Notes: generated from the sequence alone by a model not told the origin. DNA of 64,000 nucleotides from Symbiodinium natans (GCA_905221605.1 CAJNDS010000264.1:119974-183973); one strand, 5' to 3'; positions 30,250-39,806 are shown, counted from the first letter of the stretch. Numbers and translations are program-made.

Positions 30250-32950
30250 ACTCTCGCTCTCGCCCACGGCAAGCAAGGCTTCGAGTAGTTTTAAGGTTCA
30301 AGGTTTCTTCCGTCGCAGCTACGGACATGTTTTGTCGCACTCCTCCTGAATTCCACTTTCAAGTCTAAACTGACAGGCCGGAAAAAGATGATCAAACCAA
30401 AATGCAGCAGCAACAACAACACGATCAGTCCTGCAAACAATCCATCCCCTGATCTGCCTTCTGCCTGGTCAGGCCTTCCCAAGCCTTCCGAAAGGGCTAG
30501 TCACTTGACTCCATGCTCTGGATGTGTGAGGAAGGGTTTCAAAAAAAAAAAGAGCGCAGGTATTGAGGCGAAGGACCTGGCGCTTCTACGTCTGAGCGCG
30601 CGCACCCCCGTCCCAAAGGTCCCCGATCATATGGCCTACACCCACGACGGCAGGAGCTATTTCTGGCGGAGAAGTATCGGGTAAAGCCTGAAAATGGTCT
30701 CCAGGGGAGGCGCTTGCACGGACCTTCGTATGGTTTGGCGCCCCATAGAAACCAAGACAGAAGGGTTTTGACGTTCTGTCACCCACTAACGAGCTTGGTA
30801 GCGGCAGAACAAGTGAATCTTACCATGGTCACTAGCCACGCAATCTATGACTACCAGTTGCAACACCCACGACGAGAACCGGGCGAAGCTGGAAGATCGC
30901 AGCCGCCTCGGGACGTCAACCTCGCGCAGGAGGTAGGACCTCAAGCGTTGATCCCGAGCCACAGGAACTGAGATAAGTGACGGTGGCACAGTAGAGTGGA
31001 GAGAAAAGCAAGAACGATCGAACACCGCTACAGCAGACAGACCTAGTCCCACCCACTTTGCCTCCCGCTGCCTCCCCCCAAACACAGCAGTCCACCCACG
31101 ACCCCAAGAAGGCTTCATGTGTTTTTGCAACCCTCTACGTGTACCAAGAACATGTTAAACACCATGTAAATGCGGCGGAAACGCTGCATCAGGGACATCT
31201 TGACCTTTAGAAGCCTGACACAACCTAGTTTCACGTACTGGGAGGCGTGTTACGGCACAACATGTGTGAAAAGGCACATCACCGCCTCGGCGCGCGGCCT
31301 TTTAACAGGAAAGGCACTCCATGTGGCAGAAGGCACAACACTGAACGACAAACCCCACGCGCACGTGCAGGTTCAAGACAAACGGTCGGCAATATGCAGC
31401 TTTGTGCCTGCCTGCGCGTGCCTGTGGGGGCTGGGCAGCGGAAACCCTGCCCCATGCATGTGGGCAGGGACTTGCTCGGTGTCGGGCATTTTGCGGCGGG
31501 ATGGATTTGATTCGCGTTTGATGACCATCTTCCATGAAATGCGTCAGCAACATGCGCCCTTCATCGGCCACCACCGACAGCACAAGCCACCCTTCAAATC
31601 TGGCCTCTGCAAATCTAACCTGCACGCCGTATAAGCACAAGCAACGTCGCACCTTGGATTTGCCAAGCACAGCGTTTTCTTATAGTCACATCAATTTGGA
31701 GCCGTTTTGACGGGGTCACGTCACAGCATCCCTTTGTTTCCTAGCAGGAAAGGAGCTCAGGAGAATCAGCGACCGTTTTCGAAGCACCATGCAAACGCAG
31801 GGTAAGCACCGTCGATCTCTGGCATGTCTTGACAGCTTCTGAGGCTTGCATGCCCCGAGAGCACTCGAAGACCAAGCGACTCCACAGCATGCCATGAATG
31901 AGGAGAACCGATGCCCATTCTTGAAACACCATGTATACGCAAGGAAGACATCGACGTGTGTAGCCCTAGCACGTCCTTGCAGCTTCTCTGGTCAGCTATG
32001 GCCAGCGCAGTCGCCCACGATGGTCATTACAACGCGGCGGTTTCTGCTGAAATTTGCACTGTTTGACTGCGCGCATTGTCCCGAGCACACTCGAAGAGCA
32101 CGCGCAAATGTTTCAGAACTGCTTCCCGTCAACGCTTGGCCGCCAAAGGAGCGATCGAGAACGCCAAGACGAAATCAGGGATGAGGGGAACCAGCGCCGA
32201 CGCTCGAAACATCATGAACACGCAAGAAAAACCAGCAACGTTCTAGCATGACTGATATCTGCGACTTCTCTGTTTTTCTCAGTCCTCGCTATGGAATGAA
32301 TCATCCAGAACCCGAAATAAACGCAAGCGGGGGCGACGTCGGGCGATGTTTAGTTCATTTTCCCCCCTGTGATTTCCAAACCATCCACGGCTTGAGGTTT
32401 CGGCTCCATCTGCAAATGCTCCACCTGGCCGATTGAAACGGCCTTTAGGGCGTAGCGCTCGCCAGTGGGGCAGTGCTCCTGCAATCGAGTACTGAATCTG
32501 GCAATTTCCAGCACCGGACAAACTGCCCGATATGCCTTGATTCGACTCGCCAAGGCTTGAAATATCGTCAGATACGCCACTAGATCTTCCCCACGTGCTT
32601 CAAAAAACCTCTGTCAGGCACCGAACTTAGACATGTTCCCGATAAGTCCTGCAGGGTCACGCTGCCGAACCCGCCGGTGCCAAGCAAGCCGAGTTCCCGC
32701 AGGTCAGCCCTGGACAGGAAAACAAATGGTCCCACCCTTTCCTCAACTCATCACTTGGCATGACGACGACCATGATGTCGCAAGATCTTCGGCCTCCTCG
32801 GCGGACCTGGCCTTGCAGCATGGCGCTTGGCAGCCGCCAGCTCCTTGATCACTGGCTCAACCCTCCGCTTCAAATAAGTTGGTTGTAGCTCTTGCAGGTA
32901 TGATGAAAGAAGAACTTCAGTGTTTGTGGTGAATGCCACTCTTCTTACAA
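30250..32950. other. Host DNA without an assignable gene; diverged ~150-bp repeats
   Basis: From about 31,750 to 32,250 a motif recurs three times with divergence: GAGGAGAACC...CACCATG.A.ACGCA...AGC.TCT. It is spaced about 150-300 bp, suggesting old tandem duplication. Other open frames across 30.25-32.95 kb show no domain. Confidence 0.4.
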
Positions 32951-32961
32951 ATTGCACTACC

Positions 32962-33114
32962 AACATACATACATACATACATACATACATACATACATAC
33001 ATACATACATGCTTACATGCTTACATACTTTCATACTTACATAATTACACACTTACATACTTACATACATACATACATACATAGATATATACATATATAT
33101 ATATATATATACAT
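32962..33114. repeat. CATA/TA microsatellite
   Basis: ACAT tetranucleotide repeat, partly degenerate (ACTT, GCTT), ending in a TA-dinucleotide run at 33,085-33,112. The 330 bp that follow, up to element 2, show no gene. Confidence 0.9.
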
Positions 33115-33437
33115 ATGTCGCTCACCCTGTCTTATGATCGAGGTCACATCACGTTCATCTTTAAATCGAAGCCGAAATCTTCATCAAAAGGCACAAACTG
33201 AGAGATCTTCCCCTAAAATCGCAATACAGCTCCTACTTTAAAATCTAAATTCAGATGGCCTCTTCTGGGCCGATTCAATTCAGGTTTAAAATAGGCAAAA
33301 TGAAGTATGATGATAAAGCCACACTATGAAACATGCGTCTGGGCTTCGTAAAGAAACCGATGAAGACAATATGTTAGGTCTTGCCCGGGCACACGACTGG
33401 TCAGCACGAACACAGCCATAAATTTAAGAACCCCCCA

Positions 33438-33442
33438 TTTTA
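33438..33442. repeat. Target site duplication, left (TTTTA)
   Basis: TTTTA directly before the left TIR, matching TTTTA at 62,611-62,615 directly after the right TIR. Host DNA beyond differs on the two sides. Confidence 0.65.
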
Positions 33443-33550
33443 AGTTAGTAATGCTGATGCCTGTCGGCATACTACGCTCCGCCAGACTTTCCCGACCAAA
33501 AACCAAACAAAAAAACTCCTTGATACATTGAATAATTTAAATTGAATGTA

Positions 33551-33991
33551 TCAAGCAGTACTATCCCGCCTTCGCTGTGCCAATTCAAGGTGTCTTGGTG
33601 TTCCATAATGCGATGTCCTTGTCTTCTTACTTAACCAAATTCTACAAGTCTCGCACCAGAATTTATTTTTGGCATCTTCCACTTCAGACTCCTCTCCTTC
33701 TTCCAATTTTAGATAGTGTTGGTGTCTTATCGTTTTCGTATGTCTCTGGTATTGGTCTTTGACTACATACATTTCGCATAAGTCGCACCAAGTTTTTTCT
33801 CTTTTCTTGTCCAATATGTCTTCTCGCTTCTTCTCGTAGTACCTTTGGCATTTCTCCCTCGCCTTTTCTGGGTTGTCCTGTTGGCTTTTTCTACAAGCAT
33901 CCGAGCACAAAATACAAACTCTGCATCCCGCCTTGAATTCAACTTCCTCCTTCTCTTTCCTACATCTGCTACATCGTTTGACCGTTTCCAT
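33551..33991 (-). CDS. TIR-encoded zinc-finger protein (146 aa)
   Basis: Lies wholly inside the left TIR and is transcribed toward the terminus. It has an N-terminal CSRCRKEK...CRVC cluster (residues ~7-27), then two CxxC...H...H fingers: WCDLCEMYV...QRHTKTIRH and WCETCRIWL...SHYGTPRH. This CxxC plus spaced histidines resembles matrin/U1-type or JAZ-like fingers that bind nucleic acid. The same finger type ends both GIY-YIG proteins and the 156-aa neighbour. A role in TIR recognition or regulation is inferred. The right-TIR version is disrupted by the internal flip. Confidence 0.7.
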   Translation of the reverse strand: METVKRCSRCRKEKEEVEFKAGCRVCILCSDACRKSQQDNPEKAREKCQRYYEKKREDILDKKREKTWCDLCEMYVVKDQYQRHTKTIRHQHYLKLEEGEESEVEDAKNKFWCETCRIWLSKKTRTSHYGTPRHLELAQRRRDSTA

Positions 33992-34004
33992 ACTACATAA
34001 TTAA

Positions 34005-34037
34005 TACAATTATTCCTTTAAATGTTTTTCCAATGGG
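34005..34037 (-). promoter_or_regulatory. Putative early promoter in the left TIR
   Basis: The minus strand has CATTTAAAGGAATAATTG, then TATTAATTATG, before the zinc-finger ATG, fitting the TTTAAAG(A/G)AATAA core. A copy is present in the flipped part of the right TIR (about 62,055-62,090). Confidence 0.5.
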
Positions 34038-34200
34038 CGTGGTGGGGTTTATTGATTTTATAAGAAATTATTCAAAAAAGTATTTGCCTTCCCAACAGGC
34101 GTGCCTAGGTTGATAGAATTTATGGTAAATTTAGGGTTTCAGGGCTTGGAGGCAGTAGATCATACAACATAATTTTATTATGTTGTATCAATTACTGAGT

Positions 34201-34671
34201 TTAATCAAGGGGTTGTAGTGATTCAAGGTATTCTAGGTGTTCACGAGATAATGGCGGTGTCTTGTTTTGTCTAAGGCTTTCTTCTAGGTTCTTTTGATGT
34301 ATTTGGCTTTTCTCATGTTGTGATTTCTTGTATTTCTTAATGTCGTAGTTACACACAGGACATGTAATAACAATATCCCTTACCTTTTCATTGTATCTCG
34401 CTTGTTGTTCCTTGTATTTGTCGGGGTTTTCTGCTCTGTCGGTTCGTTTTTGATGGTTTATTGTATCTTTCTTCTCTGCATAGTAGTTTTGCCATCGTTC
34501 CCTGTCGTGTTCCTTGTTTGCTTCATGGTGTAGTTTCCTTCTCTCGTTCCTCTCCTCTCTATTACTCATATGGTTTTGTCGTGCTCTCTCTCTACATACC
34601 GCACAAGTTTTGAACTGACTGGGTTCTTTGACTCTATTGCATTTCACACATTTCTGCATTTCAGTCTCCAT
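34201..34671 (-). CDS. Zinc-finger protein with K/E-rich middle (156 aa)
   Basis: N-terminal CVKCNRVKEPSQFKTCAVC zinc-ribbon-like cluster, a long charged helix (about residues 30-100), and a C-terminal finger CPVCNYD...SQHEKSQIHQ. The layout matches the TIR gene and the non-catalytic ends of the GIY-YIG proteins, so this is probably a DNA-binding member of one expanded family. It is preceded by a strong copy of the early promoter motif (34,681-34,722). Confidence 0.65.
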   Translation of the reverse strand: METEMQKCVKCNRVKEPSQFKTCAVCRERARQNHMSNREERNERRKLHHEANKEHDRERWQNYYAEKKDTINHQKRTDRAENPDKYKEQQARYNEKVRDIVITCPVCNYDIKKYKKSQHEKSQIHQKNLEESLRQNKTPPLSREHLEYLESLQPLD

Positions 34672-34680
34672 ACTCTAAAT

Positions 34681-34722
34681 TATAAAGTCTTCTTGTCTTT
34701 AAATACTTTCTTCCTTGAATGG
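34681..34722 (-). promoter_or_regulatory. Putative early promoter (extended form)
   Basis: The minus strand reads CCATTCAAGGAAGAAAGTAT followed by TTAAAGACAAGAAGACTTTATA. The first 20 bp are the same as at 60,924 and nearly the same as at 47,579, each before a different gene. Confidence 0.65.
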
Positions 34723-34723
34723 T

Positions 34724-35014
34724 TCAAAAATAAACATCCTTATCGGCATCATATACAACATTATAGTATTTCATTGTTTCTTCCTTGGGTTGCTTAATGT
34801 CTTTATTATTAAGTTTGCTTATATATGCACTCCTGCGATTATTATAATTAGCATCCATGATATTAGGTTTATTATCATTAGGCTTGATGTTTTCCTTATT
34901 GCCTTCCAACTTAACAACTCTTTCAACAAGACTGCTAACCAGCTCTTTTAGTTCCGCAACTTCTTCTTTCAACTTCTTGATTGGGCTTTTGAATTCTGAC
35001 GAAGATTCACTCAT
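34724..35014 (-). CDS. Coiled-coil protein (96 aa)
   Basis: Clear heptad pattern at about residues 10-40 (IKKLKEEVAELKELVSSLVE), then a polar, asparagine-rich tail. It has no catalytic or membrane features; perhaps an oligomerising accessory protein. Not recognised. Confidence 0.5.
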   Translation of the reverse strand: MSESSSEFKSPIKKLKEEVAELKELVSSLVERVVKLEGNKENIKPNDNKPNIMDANYNNRRSAYISKLNNKDIKQPKEETMKYYNVVYDADKDVYF

Positions 35015-35047
35015 ATATACAAACTTAGATTAAAAGTTTTAAAAGTT

Positions 35048-35263
35048 TTAACGCGCATGTAAGACCTTCTGAATCTTCCTCCTCTCGCCTTCCTTTCTTA
35101 AGTCCTCTCTACAGTTCTTACAGTTTGACGAATAACTATTGTTGCTTACAATCACAAAGTTATTACTCGGATACTCCTTTTTGCACCTCTTGCATTCAAT
35201 GAGATGTTCTTTGACCTCTTTAACTTCACCAAATACAACAACCATTATATAATTAGCTAACAA
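35048..35263 (-). CDS. Small zinc-ribbon protein (65-71 aa)
   Basis: CKRCKKEYP...SNCKNCRE gives two CxxC pairs about 20 residues apart, a zinc-ribbon common in small viral regulators and beside HNH nucleases. A second ATG at 35,245 (MVVVFGEVK) is an equally good start. Basic C-terminus. Confidence 0.5.
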   Translation of the reverse strand: MLANYIMVVVFGEVKEVKEHLIECKRCKKEYPSNNFVIVSNNSYSSNCKNCREDLRKEGERRKIQKVLHAR

Positions 35264-35554
35264 AATATATCATAACATAACGAAATGTTATGATGTATCC
35301 ATTTTCCTTAAGATTTAACATAGCTCCAAACTAATTATTATCGTATGCTTATGACACGATAAATTAGATAAGAGTATCAGATACTTCCCTTTCTCAGTCC
35401 TCTCATCATGAAAGCACGTGGGCGCATGGGGGGTCCATTCGGCAATTGTTTATATGTTTATGTCTGGGTCGCTTCGTCAGAAGCCTCGCGAGACTTCGTG
35501 ACTTATGGCACTATACACTGTCAAATATATAATGGGTTTTAATTTTTAAATACT
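35264..35554. other. 290-bp spacer with a GC-rich motif
   Basis: No gene seen. It contains GCTTCGTCAGAAGCCTCGCG at 35,471-35,490, nearly the same as sequence inside coding regions at 3,525-3,545 and 46,350-46,370. Its GC content stands out from the AT-rich surroundings. An AT hairpin occurs near 35,265-35,290. Confidence 0.5.
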
Positions 35555-35917
35555 TTAATCCATGTGCTCTAACTGACGATACTTCTTGAGTTCTTTTACT
35601 TCCGCTTCAAGTTTTTCAATTCGTTCTTCGGGGGTAGCCTTTCGTGATCCAAACCCTGTATCAATAGTATCAACACCCTCTTTATCGTTCATGTTCGTTT
35701 TAAAAATATCGTTCCCATCAGGTGTAGCGTTGCGATAACCGCTTCCTACTCTCCATGAAGTACGATTTTCGGTTTGTTTGATTATCGCTTTGCCTTCATC
35801 GTCCTTTGTTGTTTTTGTCTCCTTGTGCAGTGTCTTCTTATTACACCTACAAGGAAAGCAATCAACGTTGCCTTTGTCCAAATGGAAGCCTCCTTCCCTT
35901 TGTTCGTTGTCTGTCAT
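35555..35917 (-). CDS. Hypothetical 120-aa protein with C-terminal coiled coil
   Basis: A short CFPCRC cysteine cluster near residue 20, a polar middle, and a heptad helix at the end (ERIEKLEAEVKELKKYRQL). Not recognised. It lies in the minus-strand cluster of small accessory genes left of the ATPase. Confidence 0.5.
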   Translation of the reverse strand: MTDNEQREGGFHLDKGNVDCFPCRCNKKTLHKETKTTKDDEGKAIIKQTENRTSWRVGSGYRNATPDGNDIFKTNMNDKEGVDTIDTGFGSRKATPEERIEKLEAEVKELKKYRQLEHMD

Positions 35918-35931
35918 TTAACTAGGTTAGA

Positions 35932-36093
35932 TTATTTATTTTTGCGATTGTATTTAAAGTATTCAAGCATTATTTTGCAAACTTCCAAGAAGGAGTAACA
36001 ACACCTGCGATATTTGGGAGGCGTTATTTTTTCTTGTATTTCTTCAATGTTCTCAATAACATCAATATAATCGCTGTAATTTATTTTATCCAT
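35932..36093 (-). CDS. Hypothetical 53-aa protein
   Basis: A short ORF running from ATG at 36,093 to TAA at 35,932, starting MDKINYSDYIDVIENIEE. It is acidic at the N-terminus and basic with cysteines in the second half. It starts only 16 bp from the ATPase start codon on the opposite strand, so the two would share a divergent promoter. Support is positional only. Confidence 0.4.
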   Translation of the reverse strand: MDKINYSDYIDVIENIEEIQEKITPPKYRRCCYSFLEVCKIMLEYFKYNRKNK

Positions 36094-36109
36094 ATTATTA
36101 TATTATATA

Positions 36110-36901
36110 ATGATTACTCCTATAGTCAAACCCGTTAATGTTAAAGAATATGATTTTAAACAATCTAAGTATGAAATAGCTCCGAGACTACCGTTTAGTC
36201 AAATAATAACAGGTCCCTCGGGATCCGGTAAAGGTATATTATTACAGTCAATGATACTAGACATTTACAGGGATGTCTTTGAAAGAATTTATATTTGGTC
36301 TCCTTCAATTTCGGTTGATAGCAATTGGACACCAGTTAAAAAATACATTCAGGATAATTTGAAAGTTAACATAGAGAAGGAAAAGTGTCTATTTGACGAA
36401 TACATACCAGAAGAATTGGAGGCTGTAATAAAAAGACAACATAAAGTAATAGAATATCAGAAAAAGAATGACCATAAGAAATTATTCTCAATACTGATAA
36501 TAGTAGATGACTTTGCTGATTCAAAAGCGTTTTCAAGAAATTCTCCATTATTAAATCAGTTGTACGTGCGCGGGAGACACAACAGTATCAACATCATAAC
36601 AAGCACACAGAAATTTAATGCACTTTCTCCAATTATTCGTGTCAATAGTCGCCAGTTGTTTTTCTTCAGGTTAAGGAACTACAAAGAGATTGAGACAATG
36701 GTTGAAGAATTAAGCGCGGTATTAATTAAGAAATCTACCGTAGCAGATACTAAAAACCTTGCAGAAGCGAAGAAGTTATTATTAGAAGTCTATAATCTAG
36801 CTACCGAAGAACCTTACAGTTTCCTGTTTATTAACTTAATGAAGCCCAATGTAAATGATATGTTTTATAAACGCTTTGATGCTAAATTAGTTATTGATTA
36901 A
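36110..36901 (+). CDS. Genome packaging ATPase, A32/FtsK-HerA type (263 aa)
   Basis: Walker A GPSGSGKG at residues 35-42, Walker B ILIIVDDFAD at about 128-137, and a downstream LYVRGRHNSINIITSTQ block with the conserved Arg and the sensor-like Thr/Gln. Length and motif spacing fit the short packaging ATPases of Polintons, virophages and PLVs, related to poxvirus A32. It pumps DNA into the preformed capsid. Together with the capsid protein and penton it defines the virion morphogenesis module. The frame is intact. Confidence 0.88.
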   Translation: MITPIVKPVNVKEYDFKQSKYEIAPRLPFSQIITGPSGSGKGILLQSMILDIYRDVFERIYIWSPSISVDSNWTPVKKYIQDNLKVNIEKEKCLFDEYIPEELEAVIKRQHKVIEYQKKNDHKKLFSILIIVDDFADSKAFSRNSPLLNQLYVRGRHNSINIITSTQKFNALSPIIRVNSRQLFFFRLRNYKEIETMVEELSAVLIKKSTVADTKNLAEAKKLLLEVYNLATEEPYSFLFINLMKPNVNDMFYKRFDAKLVID

Positions 36902-36933
36902 CTGCTTAAAGGTTTAATCCGATATACTAAATA

Positions 36934-37227
36934 ATGGAAACAGTATTAATTTCTGGTTTGGTTCTTTATGGATACACTTGCATTCTTGCTACGGCGGTTC
37001 ATATTGGAAGAGGCGGATGTACAAGGGAAACATTAAAGGACACACTATGCACTTGTGTATTAATTCCTTTTTATCCTGTCATAATGCCTTGTTTCATTCC
37101 GTATTATTGTGAGAATAGGGTAGATAGAGAGATTAGAGAAGGAAGACGTAGCAACGATAATAGAAGTGGTTATGATGGTTTCCAACAAAGTACGAATAAT
37201 GAAGTTGAAAATAATGAAGGTAATTAA
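36934..37227 (+). CDS. Small membrane protein (97 aa)
   Basis: A hydrophobic segment at residues ~4-24 (VLISGLVLYGYTCILATAV) and a cysteine-rich hydrophobic stretch at ~38-59 (CTCVLIPFYPVIMPCFIPYY), then a polar, asparagine-rich tail. Probably two membrane passes, or one pass plus a palmitoylatable segment. It follows the ATPase closely and may be co-transcribed. Function unknown. Confidence 0.55.
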   Translation: METVLISGLVLYGYTCILATAVHIGRGGCTRETLKDTLCTCVLIPFYPVIMPCFIPYYCENRVDREIREGRRSNDNRSGYDGFQQSTNNEVENNEGN

Positions 37228-37228
37228 T

Positions 37229-37257
37229 AAATATAAATTATTTCAATAATTTATATC
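37229..37257. terminator. AT hairpin between convergent genes
   Basis: ATATAAATTATT and AATAATTTATAT form a stem between the 3' ends of the membrane protein (plus) and the 69-aa protein (minus). Confidence 0.45.
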
Positions 37258-37263
37258 TATTAA

Positions 37264-37473
37264 TCAAATTAATGAATACGAACATAAGTTTATTGCAGGT
37301 AGTTTATACACTAATTTATCGCTTTTCGTTTCTTCTAATTTTTCAACTCTTTCAATTACATCCTTCAAAGTATTGAATAATAATATGTCTGTTTTAGTTT
37401 TCTCTTCTATATCTAATTCTTTTATTTGTTTCATATTTTCACTGGCACAAGATTTAGAAGATTTAGCTCCCAT
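37264..37473 (-). CDS. Small protein with N-myristoylation motif (69 aa)
   Basis: Starts MGAKSSKSCASEN: Gly2, Ser6 and following Lys/Ser fit the MGxxxS myristoylation consensus, and Cys9 could be palmitoylated. The rest is a charged helix with heptads (VIERVEKLEETK). It may attach to membranes, and sits next to the 97-aa membrane protein. Short, but with a clear start in an AT-rich promoter region. Confidence 0.45.
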   Translation of the reverse strand: MGAKSSKSCASENMKQIKELDIEEKTKTDILLFNTLKDVIERVEKLEETKSDKLVYKLPAINLCSYSLI

Positions 37474-37491
37474 TATATATTATTTTAGAAT

Positions 37492-39786
37492 TTAATTCTT
37501 AGTTTTGGCTTTTGCTTTCGCCTTCGCTTTCGGGCTCTCCTCGCCTTTCAACTTCTTAACCTCCTTCTTTAAATCTTCAACTTCCTTAATCAAATGCTGT
37601 AATGCTCCGTGTGTTATTACTGCTGTTTTACAATAATCTAATCTTTTATGTCCTTTATTATCTGTTGTTATAATGCCTTCCCATTCTTGCGGAATTACAC
37701 TCTCAACATCCTGAGCAATATATCCAATATGATTAACTTTATTTTTCTCTTCGTTCAAATGTGTAAAATTAAATGTTTTTGGTTTTACATATTTAACTAT
37801 TTCATAACATTTTTTACTATCAATTTCTTTAATATTTTCTTTTAATGTAAAATCGGACGAATAAGCAAAAGTCCCGTCAATATATACACCTCCTGCTGTA
37901 ATTTCCAATACTTCATTCCCTGCTGTTGTATCACCAAAATAAAAGAACATCTCACCTGCACTATCTGTATTACAAAATTGTATTTGTTCGTATGTTGCTA
38001 TTATTGTTTCTTGTGTTATTTCTAAATTACTATTCATTTTAACTTTACCATCAGTTAATTGAATTTCCGGCGTTGATGATTCTAATCCAACAGTTAAATT
38101 AATATCTCCTAACGTATCACCATTTCTAATGAATAATTTATATTGTCCATCCAATACTTCTTTTAATTCACTACTATTTTGAAACATGAATCGCCCCCAA
38201 CTTACAACATCTGCCTCACCAACGATATTACCAATGCTGTTAAAAGTTAGATTATTTGTAACTGCTCTATTAATCGTAATTCCGTTAGTATCATTTAACT
38301 GCAGTGCTATAGTCCCTGTTGTTGGGTCGGTTGTTCTATTTGATTGTAATGAAAAATTAATTTCGTTAGTTGATATTACATTTAATGAATGATTAACGTC
38401 CGCTCTTTGGAATATTCTGCCTGAATTATTAACATAAATATCGCCGTTGAATGTTGATGTGCTTTGAAACGATGCTGTGCTTCCAAAATTAGCATTGCCT
38501 CCCGATACATTTAGTTTATTTGAACCTTGAATAACTCCAATGCCTAGCGATAAGCAATAAACACCATTTCCGTTAGCAGTATTTAATAAAAGTAATGAAG
38601 AACTGTCATTGCTTGTGTTATAGGCATTAATACCAAAAGAAATAAATTTTAAGTATCCTTGAGCATTCTTCACGCACATTACATTAGAAGCATCCGTAGT
38701 ATCTTTATAAAATGTAATTCCCGAGTTATTAGAAATATTTAGAGTATCATTTTCATAATTTATAGTGTCTTTAAAATATGTTGGGTTAAATAATGTAGTT
38801 CCTCCTGTTGCGTTATTACATTCTATATAAGTATTAGTATCAGCGTCTGTTGATGCTCCTAACATTACTCTCACTGCCTCTTGGTCTGTTCTTACATCCA
38901 TTGATATATTTGATTTAGTAGCGTTATTGTACCTTTCTATACTTGTATTAGCGTCTGTTAATTCAATATTACCACCAATATTAATATTATTTGTTAAATT
39001 AATGCCGTCTGCTGTTAAATTAGATAATGTTAAATCATTGGTAATATTAACATTTCCTGCTGGATTTAATTCCAAATCTACAACACTATCATCAGATGTA
39101 GCATTTGATATAATTTTATTTCCTTGTAAAGTTATATAATTAGTAGCATTCTTAAATACACTAATAACTTTATCTCCTCCTCCTGTTTGATTACTAAATA
39201 ATAATCCAGTAGTTGGCGATACATTTATTGTCTCATTATTTAATGTTAATCCACTATGAATAATGGTAGGAGCACTACAATCAATAACTGGGTTTGTTTT
39301 GAACCTATCAGTAAAATCACTTAATGGAACTCTTAACGCTAGTAGATTATCAATTTCTGTATCAGTATAGCCTCCACCGCCCCCAGCTCCTGCTATCAAC
39401 GTATCTACCTCGCCCTTATTATAAAAATTGGTAGCTAATAATGTGTTGTTTTGATAATTGGTAGATAAATTTGTGTCTATTTGTGTTGATGTGTAATAGT
39501 TAGTACATGTAGCATCTACCTCTGTTTTGTTGTAAAAATTGGTAGCTAGAACCGTGTTAGTTTGGTAATTATTAGTTAAATCATCATTAATTGCATTAAT
39601 ATTATTGAAATTTTGTAGTTGTTTTGTGTTTAAAACTGCTATTGCATCAGTATTTGCTGTTATATCTGTTGTAAAGTTAAGATTGTCAAGTTCTGTTTTT
39701 GTTGCATATATTTGTGAAATGTCTGTTCCACTGACAACAATATTATCTGCTGTTAATGTGTTTGTGTTATTGAGCGTCAAAGGCAT
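37492..39786 (-). CDS. Tail-fibre-like protein with C-terminal S74 chaperone domain (764 aa)
   Basis: The N-terminal ~150 residues contain repeats of the ATKTELD / YNKTEVD / YTSTQID type seen in trimeric phage fibres, then a glycine hinge (AGAGGGGGYTDTEID). Next comes a long Asn/Thr-rich beta-structured region. The C-terminus (~643-750) is a Peptidase S74 intramolecular chaperone: SSDFTLKENI (S644-D645, the self-cleavage pair), HIGYIAQDVE and a terminal leucine-zipper helix, then a KAKAKAK tail. S74 domains trimerise fibres and cut themselves off. A host-attachment fibre is the likely role. TCTA (minus) at 39,807-39,810 lies before the start. Confidence 0.8.
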   Translation of the reverse strand: MPLTLNNTNTLTADNIVVSGTDISQIYATKTELDNLNFTTDITANTDAIAVLNTKQLQNFNNINAINDDLTNNYQTNTVLATNFYNKTEVDATCTNYYTSTQIDTNLSTNYQNNTLLATNFYNKGEVDTLIAGAGGGGGYTDTEIDNLLALRVPLSDFTDRFKTNPVIDCSAPTIIHSGLTLNNETINVSPTTGLLFSNQTGGGDKVISVFKNATNYITLQGNKIISNATSDDSVVDLELNPAGNVNITNDLTLSNLTADGINLTNNINIGGNIELTDANTSIERYNNATKSNISMDVRTDQEAVRVMLGASTDADTNTYIECNNATGGTTLFNPTYFKDTINYENDTLNISNNSGITFYKDTTDASNVMCVKNAQGYLKFISFGINAYNTSNDSSSLLLLNTANGNGVYCLSLGIGVIQGSNKLNVSGGNANFGSTASFQSTSTFNGDIYVNNSGRIFQRADVNHSLNVISTNEINFSLQSNRTTDPTTGTIALQLNDTNGITINRAVTNNLTFNSIGNIVGEADVVSWGRFMFQNSSELKEVLDGQYKLFIRNGDTLGDINLTVGLESSTPEIQLTDGKVKMNSNLEITQETIIATYEQIQFCNTDSAGEMFFYFGDTTAGNEVLEITAGGVYIDGTFAYSSDFTLKENIKEIDSKKCYEIVKYVKPKTFNFTHLNEEKNKVNHIGYIAQDVESVIPQEWEGIITTDNKGHKRLDYCKTAVITHGALQHLIKEVEDLKKEVKKLKGEESPKAKAKAKAKTKN

Positions 39787-39806
39787 TAGTTAATATTAAT
39801 AAAAAA

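Larger units (their letters stand above)
33443..34197. repeat. Left terminal inverted repeat
   Basis: 33,443-33,858 is the exact-length reverse complement of 62,195-62,610. 34,136-34,197 is the reverse complement (with an insertion in the right copy) of 61,796-61,899. The piece between, 33,859-34,136, occurs in the right TIR in direct instead of inverted orientation. The TIR contains a zinc-finger gene and a hairpin, TACAACATAA...TTATGTTGTA (34,163-34,187). Confidence 0.9.

Noticed and set aside
29384-30340. Long minus-strand frame coding His/Ser/Thr repeats (318 aa)
   Set aside because: It is the translation of the GTGAAT and TGTTG satellites; other frames are open too.
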